A DNA stretch of 64,000 bases from Granulicatella elegans ATCC 700633 (lineage in GTDB: Bacteria; Bacillota; Bacilli; Lactobacillales; Aerococcaceae). Within the stretch, counting starts at the first letter, position 1. Each line of letters begins with the position of its first letter. Location of the stretch: the NCBI RefSeq assembly GCF_000162475.2, contig NZ_KI391971.1, forward strand, positions 316,234-380,233, given 5' to 3'. Made by a program: the position numbers and the translations under genes. Below, one piece after another: positions 7,814 through 16,090 of this stretch. Under the pieces are notes generated by a model that saw only the letters and a list, made by a program, of their open reading frames with translations, did no database searches and was not told where the DNA came from.

Positions 7814-9424
7814 ATGAAAAGTTTAATGAAATATATAAAAAGAGAATGGAAAAAGAATAGTTATGTGTTATTGACAATTATTGTAGGGCAAGCTTGTTTA
7901 GTATTGTGGGGAGTTAGTATAGCTAATTTAGTGACGGCTTTAGCCAAGTTGGAAATTGAAACAGCAAAGTTATTAAGTGTTCAATTGCTTGTTATCTTCA
8001 TGGTATGGATGTTTCAACTATTTTTTGAGAGAAAATTACTAACAGATGCAGTTCAAAGTATGGATTGCAGAATACGAGAGGATATTGCGCAAGAATTAGT
8101 GACAACAGATTACCTTTCTTTTAATGAAAATGAACAGGGTGTTTATTTGTCTTGGTTGACGAATGACATCATGACGATTAATCAACACGGTTTTAACAAC
8201 TTAGAGATGATGATTAATCAGGCTGTGGGGATTGCTTTGAGTGTATCGGCTATAGTTTATTTTCATTATTCAATTATTGTCGTAATAGTGTTATTATTTA
8301 TAGCAATGGTGTTAGTTCCAAAAAAATTTAGCACCAAAATGACAAGTAGTATGGAAATTATGACCAAAGTCAGTGATGAGGTGACGAGTACTTTTACAGA
8401 TGTACTGCATGGATTTAATGATTTATCAAGTATGAATTTAGGAGATTATTTTAAGGATAAAATCTTATTTGGATCGTACAGATTAAAAAAAGTAAAGGTA
8501 CAATACGCTGTTGATTCTGGGAAAATGATATCTGCCACAAATGGATTAAGTTTATTTAGTCAAATTATCTTATTGGTATTTACAGGGTATTTATATGTAG
8601 AAGGGTATGTCCCTATAGGAGCTATAGGTGGAGTGCAGTTTTTCGCTGCAACAATTTTCTCGAGCCTAACAGGGTTTAATGCTAATTATGCGGAACTGAA
8701 AACCGTTCAACCTGTGTTTGAGAAATATAGTAAGAAATTAAAAAGTAATTGTGAAAGAAATGATGGGAAAGTCGTCAATGAGCTAACAAATAGTATCCGG
8801 TTGCAAAATATTCATTTTAGTTATCCTAATACTGAACGTGTTGTTTTAGAAAATATGAACATGGAAATTAAAAAGGGAGATAAGGTAGTGATTACTGCTG
8901 AATCAGGAAAAGGGAAATCAACACTGTTAAATATTATGAATCGTCGTCTAGAACCAACTAAAGGTAATATCTACTGGGATAATATTTCTTATAAAGACTT
9001 AGACATTACTAGTTTACATAATTCTATAATCTACATTGATCAAAATCCACATTTATTTAATGCAACGATACGTGAAAATATTATTTTAAATGAATCGATA
9101 GAGGAAGATAGATTAGAAAATATTTTAAAACAGGTTGGTCTTAGCGACTGGATTGATTCTTTGGAACTAGGGTTAGAAACAATTATTGATTATCAAGCAA
9201 AAAATATTTCTGGCGGACAGAAACAAAAAATAATATTAGCAAGAGGTTTGTTGAGAAATAAAAAAGTCGTGTTATTAGATGAAATTACTTCATCGCTAGA
9301 TAATCAATCTGCACTAGAAATAGAAAAATTGTTGTTCGATAATGACACGCTTACTGTAGTAATGGTAACTCATCATCTGTCAGAGTATGTGATTCAAAGA
9401 TTAACTAAACAATATGTTTTGTAA
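7814..9424 (+). CDS. ABC half-exporter of the RiPP-like locus (536 aa)
   Basis: Export-type half transporter: about five to six membrane helices in residues 15-290, then an NBD with a deviant Walker A (TAESGKGKST), signature ISGGQKQ and Walker B VVLLDEITSSLD. There is no N-terminal C39 peptidase domain, so it would not itself cleave a double-Gly leader. SD AGGAG precedes the ATG. It lies directly behind the LanC remnant and probably shares its transcript from the peptide promoter. Export of the peptide or self-immunity is inferred; pairing with one of the three half exporters downstream is possible. Confidence 0.8.
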   Translation: MKSLMKYIKREWKKNSYVLLTIIVGQACLVLWGVSIANLVTALAKLEIETAKLLSVQLLVIFMVWMFQLFFERKLLTDAVQSMDCRIREDIAQELVTTDYLSFNENEQGVYLSWLTNDIMTINQHGFNNLEMMINQAVGIALSVSAIVYFHYSIIVVIVLLFIAMVLVPKKFSTKMTSSMEIMTKVSDEVTSTFTDVLHGFNDLSSMNLGDYFKDKILFGSYRLKKVKVQYAVDSGKMISATNGLSLFSQIILLVFTGYLYVEGYVPIGAIGGVQFFAATIFSSLTGFNANYAELKTVQPVFEKYSKKLKSNCERNDGKVVNELTNSIRLQNIHFSYPNTERVVLENMNMEIKKGDKVVITAESGKGKSTLLNIMNRRLEPTKGNIYWDNISYKDLDITSLHNSIIYIDQNPHLFNATIRENIILNESIEEDRLENILKQVGLSDWIDSLELGLETIIDYQAKNISGGQKQKIILARGLLRNKKVVLLDEITSSLDNQSALEIEKLLFDNDTLTVVMVTHHLSEYVIQRLTKQYVL

Positions 9425-9512
9425 CTGAATAACTTTCTTTTATTACGAAATATTACACTGAGACTTAATGTGTAGAACAAATAGTGGAGTATTTCATATC
9501 AGCATGTTTTCT

Positions 9513-9556
9513 GTAGTGACCCCAAAAAGTTTAACTTTTTGGGGTCACTACATTTT
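9513..9556 (+). terminator. perfect 19-bp palindrome resembling two IS ends, followed by T-run
   Basis: GTAGTGACCCCAAAAAGTT (9513-9531), one base, then its exact complement (9533-9551), then TTTTT. The arm matches the terminal repeat of the IS3-family element at 55.4-56.9 kb (GTGACCCCAAAAAGTTAGAC). It can terminate the upstream exporter; its origin may be two IS ends joined head to head. Confidence 0.7.
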
Positions 9557-9558
9557 TG

Positions 9559-9640
9559 CGTAAATGACTTTGTCTATAGTAGCAAAGGACGGCAGCAAAC
9601 CTTCGGTTTCATTGCTACTCCTACAATGAAAAGTCATTGT
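9559..9640 (+). repeat. modular cloverleaf-like repeat, copy B (short form)
   Basis: 76-bp core 9563-9638: outer AATGACTTT/AAAGTCATT, inner TAGCAA/TTGCTA and hairpin H1 (AAACC-TTC-GGTTT). Modules H2 and H3 seen in copy A are absent. Confidence 0.8.
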
Positions 9641-9695
9641 TCAGTGTCAAAATGTGTTTCGTGTAGGATTTTTATCGAGAAGTTTTCTAATCGTA

Positions 9696-9724
9696 TTGTT
9701 TTTGTTTTTTAATTAAACTATAAT
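9696..9724 (+). promoter_or_regulatory. promoter of leader ORF and second half-exporter
   Basis: TTGTTT (9696-9701), 17-bp spacer, TATAAT (9719-9724), followed by a 53-base leader and the 10-codon ORF. Confidence 0.65.
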
Positions 9725-9777
9725 CTGAATAGGAAGTTGTTTAATCTTCTAAAATTTAATGTGAAGGAGGTAACATC

Positions 9778-9810
9778 ATGTTTTTTAATCGAGTAATATT
9801 TGTATTTTAG
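9778..9810 (+). CDS. 10-codon leader ORF upstream of ABC exporter
   Basis: ATG TTT TTT AAT CGA GTA ATA TTT GTA TTT TAG encodes MFFNRVIFVF. It has a textbook SD (AAGGAGGT, 6 bases before the ATG), better than that of the exporter itself, and lies between a good promoter and the exporter start 21 bases after its stop. Hydrophobic leader peptides of this kind can sense antibiotics or translation status by ribosome stalling; that role is inferred. It could also merely deliver ribosomes for re-initiation. Confidence 0.6.
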   Translation: MFFNRVIFVF

Positions 9811-9830
9811 ATTTTTATGGAGGAAATTTA

Positions 9831-11450
9831 ATGTATCGTTATATTCGTAAAAGTATGAAACCATTTATTGCCTTTTCTTTCGTTAGTATGCTTGGGGCAG
9901 TATCTGTTGTTTTTATGGCTTATATTATTAATTTATTAGTAGAAACTATCACCGAAGGTAAAATTGAAAATTTTATATGGATTGCAGTTTTATCCTTTGT
10001 TTATGTATTGATTGATTCATATTTAGATTATGCAGTAGATGTTGTAAATGAAAGACTTACTCAGGAATTAATGTATCACATTCGAGAAGATTTACTCGAA
10101 TCAATTGAAAGTCAATCCATTATGGAGTTTGAAAAATTAGGTAGAGATTACTACTTAAATATGTACACAAAAGATTTAGAAACTATTGAAAGTGATTATA
10201 TTAAAGAATTGTTAAGTATGTACAATGATGTATGGGTATTTATTTTAGGATTCGTATCTGCCATAGTCATTAGTCCTTTGTTTGCTATTTTAATGATTGG
10301 ATTAAGTTCGTTACCATTTGCGTTGCCATATTTTTCAAGAAAAATTTTAGGAAATGCAAAATTAAATTTATCTCAAATCAATGAAAAGTATTTATCGTTA
10401 TTAACAGAGATATTCGATTCTTTTACAACTTTAAAAGTATATGATGTTTTTCCGTTATTTAATAAACGTTTAAGAAGTAAAAGTCGTGATTTAGTAGAAG
10501 CAAAGGTATACGTAACTCATACTAATAAATTTGTTTATGCAATTTCTTATGGATTGAGAATGTTTGTAAATGTATTCTCTTGGGTATTAGGAGGCTATTT
10601 TGTATTAAACCATTCGGTTACTTTAGCAGTATTTTTTACAATTAAACAATTAACACAATATGTAGCATATCCTATTCAAGGATTTGGAGCGAGTTATACG
10701 GAAGTAGTCGCTGCTAAAAGTGTGAAAGATAAAGTGTTTGAAATCATTGATCAAAGAAAAGTTAACGTCGTAAAAGAAGAATCTAATATCCAGAAAATTA
10801 TTTTTGAAGATTTTTCGGTAAATTTTGATGAAAAACTAATATTTCAACATTTGAATCTTCAATTAGAAAAAGGGAAGAAGTATCTTTTGATTGGTGAAAG
10901 TGGTAGTGGAAAATCAACCTTTTTAAAATCGCTGATTGGGTCAATTCCTGTTGAAAATCATTCATTGAAATTTCAATTAGAAAATGGGAAATCGTTGTAT
11001 AGTTCTGAATTAGAAAAGATTTCTCATCAAATTTCTTATATTGGACAAGAAACTTCACTCTTTCAATTATCATTAAAAGAGAATATTAGCTTACAAAATT
11101 CTATTACAGATGGGCAGTTTCAAGAGTTATGTAAGCAAGTTGGATTAGAAAAATGGGCGGATCAGTCAACGGAGTTGGATAGTATTCTTTCGACTGCATC
11201 GGGTGGTGAAAAGAGAAGAATTGATTTGGCGAGATTATTATTCTTTGATAGAGAAATTCTATTATTTGATGAACCGACTGCTGGGTTGGATTCTCAGAAT
11301 CGCTTGAAAGTAGAAGAAGTAGTGAAACAGTTAGAAAATAAATTAATCGTTTATAGTACACACCAATATGATGAAGAATTTATGCAACAATTTGATTATT
11401 GTTTAGAAATACAAGATGGAAGCATTGTGATGAGGGAAAGAAAAGCGTAA
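9831..11450 (+). CDS. ABC half-exporter (539 aa) behind a leader ORF
   Basis: Six predicted membrane helices in residues 10-290 and an NBD: Walker [10 protein letters not shown], degenerate signature ASGGEKRR, Walker B ILLFDEPTAGLD. No peptidase domain. ATG with SD GGAGG. Its TAA stop is the TAA of a repeat copy (C) that starts GCGTAAATGAC, so the last codons AAA GCG come from or abut the repeat. Probably expressed from the promoter at 9696 with control by the 10-codon leader. Substrate unknown. Confidence 0.8.
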   Translation: MYRYIRKSMKPFIAFSFVSMLGAVSVVFMAYIINLLVETITEGKIENFIWIAVLSFVYVLIDSYLDYAVDVVNERLTQELMYHIREDLLESIESQSIMEFEKLGRDYYLNMYTKDLETIESDYIKELLSMYNDVWVFILGFVSAIVISPLFAILMIGLSSLPFALPYFSRKILGNAKLNLSQINEKYLSLLTEIFDSFTTLKVYDVFPLFNKRLRSKSRDLVEAKVYVTHTNKFVYAISYGLRMFVNVFSWVLGGYFVLNHSVTLAVFFTIKQLTQYVAYPIQGFGASYTEVVAAKSVKDKVFEIIDQRKVNVVKEESNIQKIIFEDFSVNFDEKLIFQHLNLQLEKGKKYLLIGESGSGKSTFLKSLIGSIPVENHSLKFQLENGKSLYSSELEKISHQISYIGQETSLFQLSLKENISLQNSITDGQFQELCKQVGLEKWADQSTELDSILSTASGGEKRRIDLARLLFFDREILLFDEPTAGLDSQNRLKVEEVVKQLENKLIVYSTHQYDEEFMQQFDYCLEIQDGSIVMRERKA

Positions 11451-11596
11451 ATGACTTTGTTTATAGTGGCAGTAAGGACGCAAGCAGCCTCGCAAAGCGA
11501 GTCTCATTGCTAAACTTTGAGCCTAGGGTCTCAAAGTTTCCTGTAATAGAAGTCGGAGCGACTTCTAATACTACTGCTACTATGAAAAGTCATTAC
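11445..11596 (+). repeat. modular cloverleaf-like repeat, copy C (full)
   Basis: Outer stem 11450-11458/11586-11594. H1 here is CTCGC-AAA-GCGAG, quite different in sequence from copy A but equally paired. H2 and H3 are nearly identical to copy A. It overlaps the stop codon of the upstream exporter. Confidence 0.85.
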
Positions 11597-11640
11597 TTGT
11601 TGTATCTAAGGGGATAGCGCTTAGAAGTAGAATACGTAAA

Positions 11641-11699
11641 GCGTAAATGACTTTGGCTATAGTAGCAGAGAGGACGGCAGCAAACCTTTGGTTTCCTGT
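11641..11699 (+). repeat. modular cloverleaf-like repeat, copy D (left part only)
   Basis: Starts GCGTAAATGACTTTGGCTAT and runs through H1 (AAACC-TTT-GGTTT), then stops; no right outer arm. Spacing and the flanking ACGTAAA context mirror what follows copy A (near 6726-6744). Confidence 0.65.
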
Positions 11700-11709
11700 C
11701 AGAATACTA

Positions 11710-11738
11710 TTTACTAAAACACTACTTTGCGATATAGT
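11710..11738 (+). promoter_or_regulatory. promoter of the third/fourth half-exporters
   Basis: TTTACT (11710-11715), 17-bp spacer, TATAGT (11733-11738). The spacer holds CACTAC facing ATAGTG, a small imperfect inverted repeat. Confidence 0.5.
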
Positions 11739-11770
11739 GAACAATAATGCTGAAAAAAGGAGGGAGCTTG

Positions 11771-13336
11771 ATGAAAAAATATTTTTCCTTAACAGTTGTC
11801 TGTGTGATGGGTGTTTCGTTTCTATCAGTCTTGTTAAATTATCAAATAAAGGACGTTATTGATGCTGTTTCGAATCAAGATACCTATACTTTCTTTTCTC
11901 AAATTGCTTATTTGCTTGGTATTATTTTACTTTTATTAGTCGTAGAATATGGTAGAAAAGTTTTTAATATATTGTATTTGAATAAAGTAGGGAGTTATTT
12001 TCATTCCAAATCCTTAAACTATTCAGTTGCAAAAGGTATTTCACTTCAAGAAGAAGAACAATTATCTGTTGGTGAAAAAGTATCAGAAATAACAAATGAT
12101 ATTGAAATGGTTAAAGAGCTTCATTATGATACAAAAATTTCTATGATACAAGGAGTGACTTCTTTTATATTTTCTACGATTGCTTTGTATTATCTGAATA
12201 TTTGGGTTGCTACCGCAATTTTATTGACAATGTTACTTCCAATTTTGATTCCTTTACTGTTTAAAAATTCTTTGAAAAGAAAGCAAGAATCGATTTCATT
12301 GGCAAAGAAAAAATATATAACCTATTTATCGGATTTATTAAGAAATAAATTATTAGTTAAAAATAGTCATTCTTATAGAACAATTATGGGAGTAGCTGTT
12401 CATAAGTATGAGAAAATAAATACAGATACTTTAACAAAAGAACGTCAAGTAGCATTAGTGGATATATTAGTGGGATTTGGTTTTTATATGACTTTAATCG
12501 CTATTCTTTTAGTAGGTGGAATACAGGTGTTACATGAGAAAATGACAATTGGAGTGTTGATTTCAATGTTTTCCATTTCTCAAGAGTTAACATTGCCTGC
12601 TAATTTAATTGCTAGTTCAATTAGTCAAATCCAATCGGTACAATCCATTTTTGAAAATTTAATGAAGCAATCGAACAAAGATAACCCTAAAGAAATATCA
12701 TTAGAAAATTTAGAGAATATTCGGATTGAAGAAGTTTCAATTCCGTTTCAAAATTTCATGATTGCTCATTCTAAAAGAATGATTTTTGAAAAAGGAAATA
12801 AATATTTAATTACAGGTAAAAGTGGTGGGGGAAAATCGATCTTAACACTTATTTTAACGGGAAATTTAACAGCATTTAATGGCGAAGTGTATTTAAATGA
12901 TAAAAAACTTCAAGATATTTCGTATGAGAGTCTTCAAAAGGAAATAAGTTATATCCCTCAAAATGTATCACTTTTCCATGATACAATACGGAATAATATA
13001 ACTTCTTACCAAGAAATAGATGATGAAAGATTGTTAGAGTTGATTTATCGTTTTCAATTACAAGATAGATTTCCAACGATAGAATCTTTAGAACAAGTAT
13101 ATACTGAAGATTCAAGTCTTTCAGGTGGGCAAATTCAAAGAATTATTTTAATAAAAGTTTTGTTAGAAAATAAAAAATGGATTATTCTTGATGAAGCTAT
13201 TTCTGCATTAGATAGAGACTTGTATCGAAAAATTGAACATGAGTTATTGCAACTAGAGGATAGAACTGTGATTCATATTTCTCATAGGGAAGAATCATTA
13301 GTTAATGATTTATATGATGAAGTGATTCAGTTGTAG
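11771..13336 (+). CDS. ABC half-exporter (521 aa), first of a pair
   Basis: The start at 11771 is chosen because SD AAGGAGGG sits 6 bases upstream; an earlier in-frame ATG at 11747 lies before that SD. The membrane domain (about 1-280) is followed by an NBD with Walker A TGKSGGGKS, signature LSGGQIQRI and Walker B WIILDEAISALD. No peptidase domain. 29 bases separate it from the next half-exporter, so the two likely form a heterodimer from one operon. Substrate unknown; the locus context suggests peptide export or immunity. Confidence 0.82.
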   Translation: MKKYFSLTVVCVMGVSFLSVLLNYQIKDVIDAVSNQDTYTFFSQIAYLLGIILLLLVVEYGRKVFNILYLNKVGSYFHSKSLNYSVAKGISLQEEEQLSVGEKVSEITNDIEMVKELHYDTKISMIQGVTSFIFSTIALYYLNIWVATAILLTMLLPILIPLLFKNSLKRKQESISLAKKKYITYLSDLLRNKLLVKNSHSYRTIMGVAVHKYEKINTDTLTKERQVALVDILVGFGFYMTLIAILLVGGIQVLHEKMTIGVLISMFSISQELTLPANLIASSISQIQSVQSIFENLMKQSNKDNPKEISLENLENIRIEEVSIPFQNFMIAHSKRMIFEKGNKYLITGKSGGGKSILTLILTGNLTAFNGEVYLNDKKLQDISYESLQKEISYIPQNVSLFHDTIRNNITSYQEIDDERLLELIYRFQLQDRFPTIESLEQVYTEDSSLSGGQIQRIILIKVLLENKKWIILDEAISALDRDLYRKIEHELLQLEDRTVIHISHREESLVNDLYDEVIQL

Positions 13337-13365
13337 AAAATACTTAAAAAAAGGAGAAATGAAAT

Positions 13366-14973
13366 ATGCTGAGTTTATTAAAATTATTCCAATCGATTCC
13401 AAAGAAAATTCTTTTGCTCATTGTTATTGGAATGGGTATTACGGCATTGGATGGGATTGTAATTCCTTATTTTATTTCCAATTTAATCGAAGTGGGAACT
13501 TCTAAAAATGTTTCAGATTTAGTACTTATTTCGATTGTTGGGATATTAGGGTATGGTTTTGTTCGTTTTGGAGTGTTTATTTGGGATGAATTTCAACAAC
13601 GACTATTAAAATTATTGTCGATACAAACGAAAGAAAAACTAATTACGAATTATTATGCAGGTGACTTTGAACCAACTGAAGTGGAATCCATTTTATTAAC
13701 GGAATGGAATGTGATTCAACAACAAGGAATTGTTTCGTTTATTAGTTTTGTCTATTGTCTGACTTTTTCTTTTTTTACCTTTATTTATATCGCTGTTTTA
13801 GATCTGAAAATGACAATTATATTCTTAGCGTTTGCAATTTTACCTTTACTCATTCCGCATTTGTTTACGAAGAAGATTAAAGTTAAGGCACAAGAGTGGT
13901 CACAGAATAATCAACAATATATTGCAAGGCAACATGAATTTATTGATTATAAACGTGTGATTAAAAATTTTCGAGTAGAATCGATTGCTATTTCGAATTT
14001 GGGTAGTAAAATTCGTGCTACCGAAGAAGATTATTATCAGATGAATCATTTACGTTTTCTTTCAAAAATATTAGCGAATTTAGTATCAGGAATTAGTTCT
14101 TTTCTTCCTTTAGCAATTGGTGTTTATTTTTCTATTCAGGGTGATTTGAAATTATCTGTTGTCATGGCAATTTATTTAGCAAGTGATCGTATTATTAGTC
14201 CATTATTAAATGCAATGGATTTTTATCAAAAAATGAATACAACGATTCCAATGGTTCAGCGGATGAATAAATATTTGGAGTTTGAACCGATGAAGGAAGA
14301 AGAAGTACTTGTCACAGAAGTTTTTCCTATTCAATTAACGAATATTCATTTGACATTAAAAGAACATACGATTTTAAATGAGTTACACTTTATGATGAAT
14401 AGAGGAGAACGGATTTTATTAATGGGGCCATCAGGAAGTGGGAAAACAACTTTATTAGATTGTATTTATGGAGATATCCATCCACAATCTGGTCAAATAA
14501 GTTTTGCAGGAGTCGAGGCATCTGAGACGAATAATGCTTTTCAAAAAGCTAAGATTGGTTATTTTATGCAAGAATCTACTATTTTCATGAATTCATTAGC
14601 GTTTAATCTAACCCTTGGTGAAGAGTATTCTATAGAACAGATGGAAAATATTTTAAAAGAAGTGCATTTGTCTTATTTATTGGAACGATATGATTTATTG
14701 GATGAAACTGTAAACTTAGTTGACAATTTATCTGGAGGAGAAAAAGCCCGATTATGTTTAGCTCGATTATTGCTTCGTTCTTATGAAGTATTATTAATAG
14801 ATGAATTTTCTTCTGCAGTTGATGAAGAAACAACTACTTTTATTCGAGAACTATTAAAAGACAGACAAATTAGTTTCATTGAAATTTCTCACCGTATACC
14901 GAAACATCCAGAGGACTATCACAAGATTTATGTGTTGGAAGATGGAAAGTTAAAAGTAACTGAAAAAATTTAA
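13366..14973 (+). CDS. ABC half-exporter (535 aa), second of a pair
   Basis: Five to six helices in residues 15-270 and an NBD with Walker A GPSGSGKTT, signature LSGGEKARL and Walker B VLLIDEFSSAVD. ATG with SD AAAGGAGA. It is the last gene of the accessory exporter group and is followed by a terminator. Both NBDs of this pair keep the Walker B Glu, unlike the degenerate pair at the start of the window. Confidence 0.82.
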   Translation: MLSLLKLFQSIPKKILLLIVIGMGITALDGIVIPYFISNLIEVGTSKNVSDLVLISIVGILGYGFVRFGVFIWDEFQQRLLKLLSIQTKEKLITNYYAGDFEPTEVESILLTEWNVIQQQGIVSFISFVYCLTFSFFTFIYIAVLDLKMTIIFLAFAILPLLIPHLFTKKIKVKAQEWSQNNQQYIARQHEFIDYKRVIKNFRVESIAISNLGSKIRATEEDYYQMNHLRFLSKILANLVSGISSFLPLAIGVYFSIQGDLKLSVVMAIYLASDRIISPLLNAMDFYQKMNTTIPMVQRMNKYLEFEPMKEEEVLVTEVFPIQLTNIHLTLKEHTILNELHFMMNRGERILLMGPSGSGKTTLLDCIYGDIHPQSGQISFAGVEASETNNAFQKAKIGYFMQESTIFMNSLAFNLTLGEEYSIEQMENILKEVHLSYLLERYDLLDETVNLVDNLSGGEKARLCLARLLLRSYEVLLIDEFSSAVDEETTTFIRELLKDRQISFIEISHRIPKHPEDYHKIYVLEDGKLKVTEKI

Positions 14974-14996
14974 ATGGAATGAAAATATATTTATTG

Positions 14997-15023
14997 AAAA
15001 GGACACTTTATGTGTCTTTTTTT
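14997..15023 (+). terminator. terminator of exporter pair
   Basis: GGACAC-TTTAT-GTGTCT then seven T. Confidence 0.75.
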
Positions 15024-15064
15024 GTTAAGAACATTAGATTTTTAAACTTTTTCAAACAAAATAA

Positions 15065-15094
15065 TTGAATTATAAAAGCTAAAAATAGTATGAT
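15065..15094 (+). promoter_or_regulatory. opp operon promoter
   Basis: TTGAAT (15065-15070), 18-bp spacer, TATGAT (15089-15094). Confidence 0.5.
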
Positions 15095-15145
15095 AGATAA
15101 AACATTCTTTATTAAAAAGTGAAGAGTATTTTCAGGAGGAAGTAC

Positions 15146-16090
15146 ATGAATCAATATACGAAATATATTTTAAAACGGATTTTCTACATGATTGTTACAT
15201 TGTTTTTAATTGCGACAATCACGTTTTTCTTAATGAAATTATTACCGGGTTCGCCATATGCGAATGAAGAAAATTTAACAGATGCTCAATTACAAATTAT
15301 GAATGCAAAATATGGGTTGGATAAACCAGTTTGGATGCAATATTTCATTTATCTAGGTGGTTTAGTTCGATTAGATTTAGGAATGTCTTTCCAATATAAT
15401 TCAACGGTTTTAAATTTATTATCTAGCCGTGTAGGCCCGTCGTTCCAAATTGGGCTACAAGCATTGATTTTCGGTATGGGAATGGGGACATTGCTTGGAT
15501 TAGTGGCAGCCATGAAACAAAATACGATTGTGGATACTGGAGCAACTTTTTTTGCGATTATTGGACGTTCAGTGCCAAGTTTTGTATTTGCAGTTGTTTT
15601 ACAATTAGTATTCGGCGTTATTTTTCCGATTTTACCAATTGCATTATGGAATCAAGGGTTTATTTCTTCGATTCTACCAACTTTAGCCTTATCCATTTCT
15701 CCAGTAGCGGATTCTGCTCGTTTTATTCGTACAGAAATGGTTGAAGTGTTACAGTCTGATTATATGGAATTAGCACGTGCAAAAGGTTTGAGCCGTATGG
15801 AAGTGGTCATGAAACATGGGGTACGTAATGCGTTGATTCCTTTAGTGACCATTGCTGGTCCAATGTTAGTTGGTTTAATGACAGGTTCAATGGTTATTGA
15901 AAATATATTTGCCATTCCTGGTATTGGGGAGCAATTTGTTAAATCCATTTTAACAAATGATTATCCAACGATTATGGGTGTGACAATGATGTATTCATTT
16001 TTACTTGTTGTGACCATTTTAATTGTAGATTTATTGTATGGATTTATTGATCCTAGAATTCGTTTAACACAAGGAGGAGAAGCTTCATAA
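15146..16090 (+). CDS. oppB: oligopeptide ABC transporter permease OppB
   Basis: 314 aa from the ATG at 15146, chosen for SD AGGAGGA 6 bases upstream over an in-frame GTG 27 bases earlier. Six membrane helices. The inner-membrane EAA loop reads MELARAKGLSRMEVVMKH. The N-terminal helix and following loop (FFLMKLLPGSPY) are typical of OppB/DppB. It forms the translocation channel with OppC. Its stop overlaps the oppC start by one base (TAATG). Confidence 0.92.
   Translation: MNQYTKYILKRIFYMIVTLFLIATITFFLMKLLPGSPYANEENLTDAQLQIMNAKYGLDKPVWMQYFIYLGGLVRLDLGMSFQYNSTVLNLLSSRVGPSFQIGLQALIFGMGMGTLLGLVAAMKQNTIVDTGATFFAIIGRSVPSFVFAVVLQLVFGVIFPILPIALWNQGFISSILPTLALSISPVADSARFIRTEMVEVLQSDYMELARAKGLSRMEVVMKHGVRNALIPLVTIAGPMLVGLMTGSMVIENIFAIPGIGEQFVKSILTNDYPTIMGVTMMYSFLLVVTILIVDLLYGFIDPRIRLTQGGEAS

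Noticed and set aside
11399-11862. Open frames of about 70 codons across repeat copies C and D
   Set aside because: They translate the hairpin repeats (for example ...EVGATSNTTATMKSH) and have no SD; the fold, not a reading frame, is conserved.
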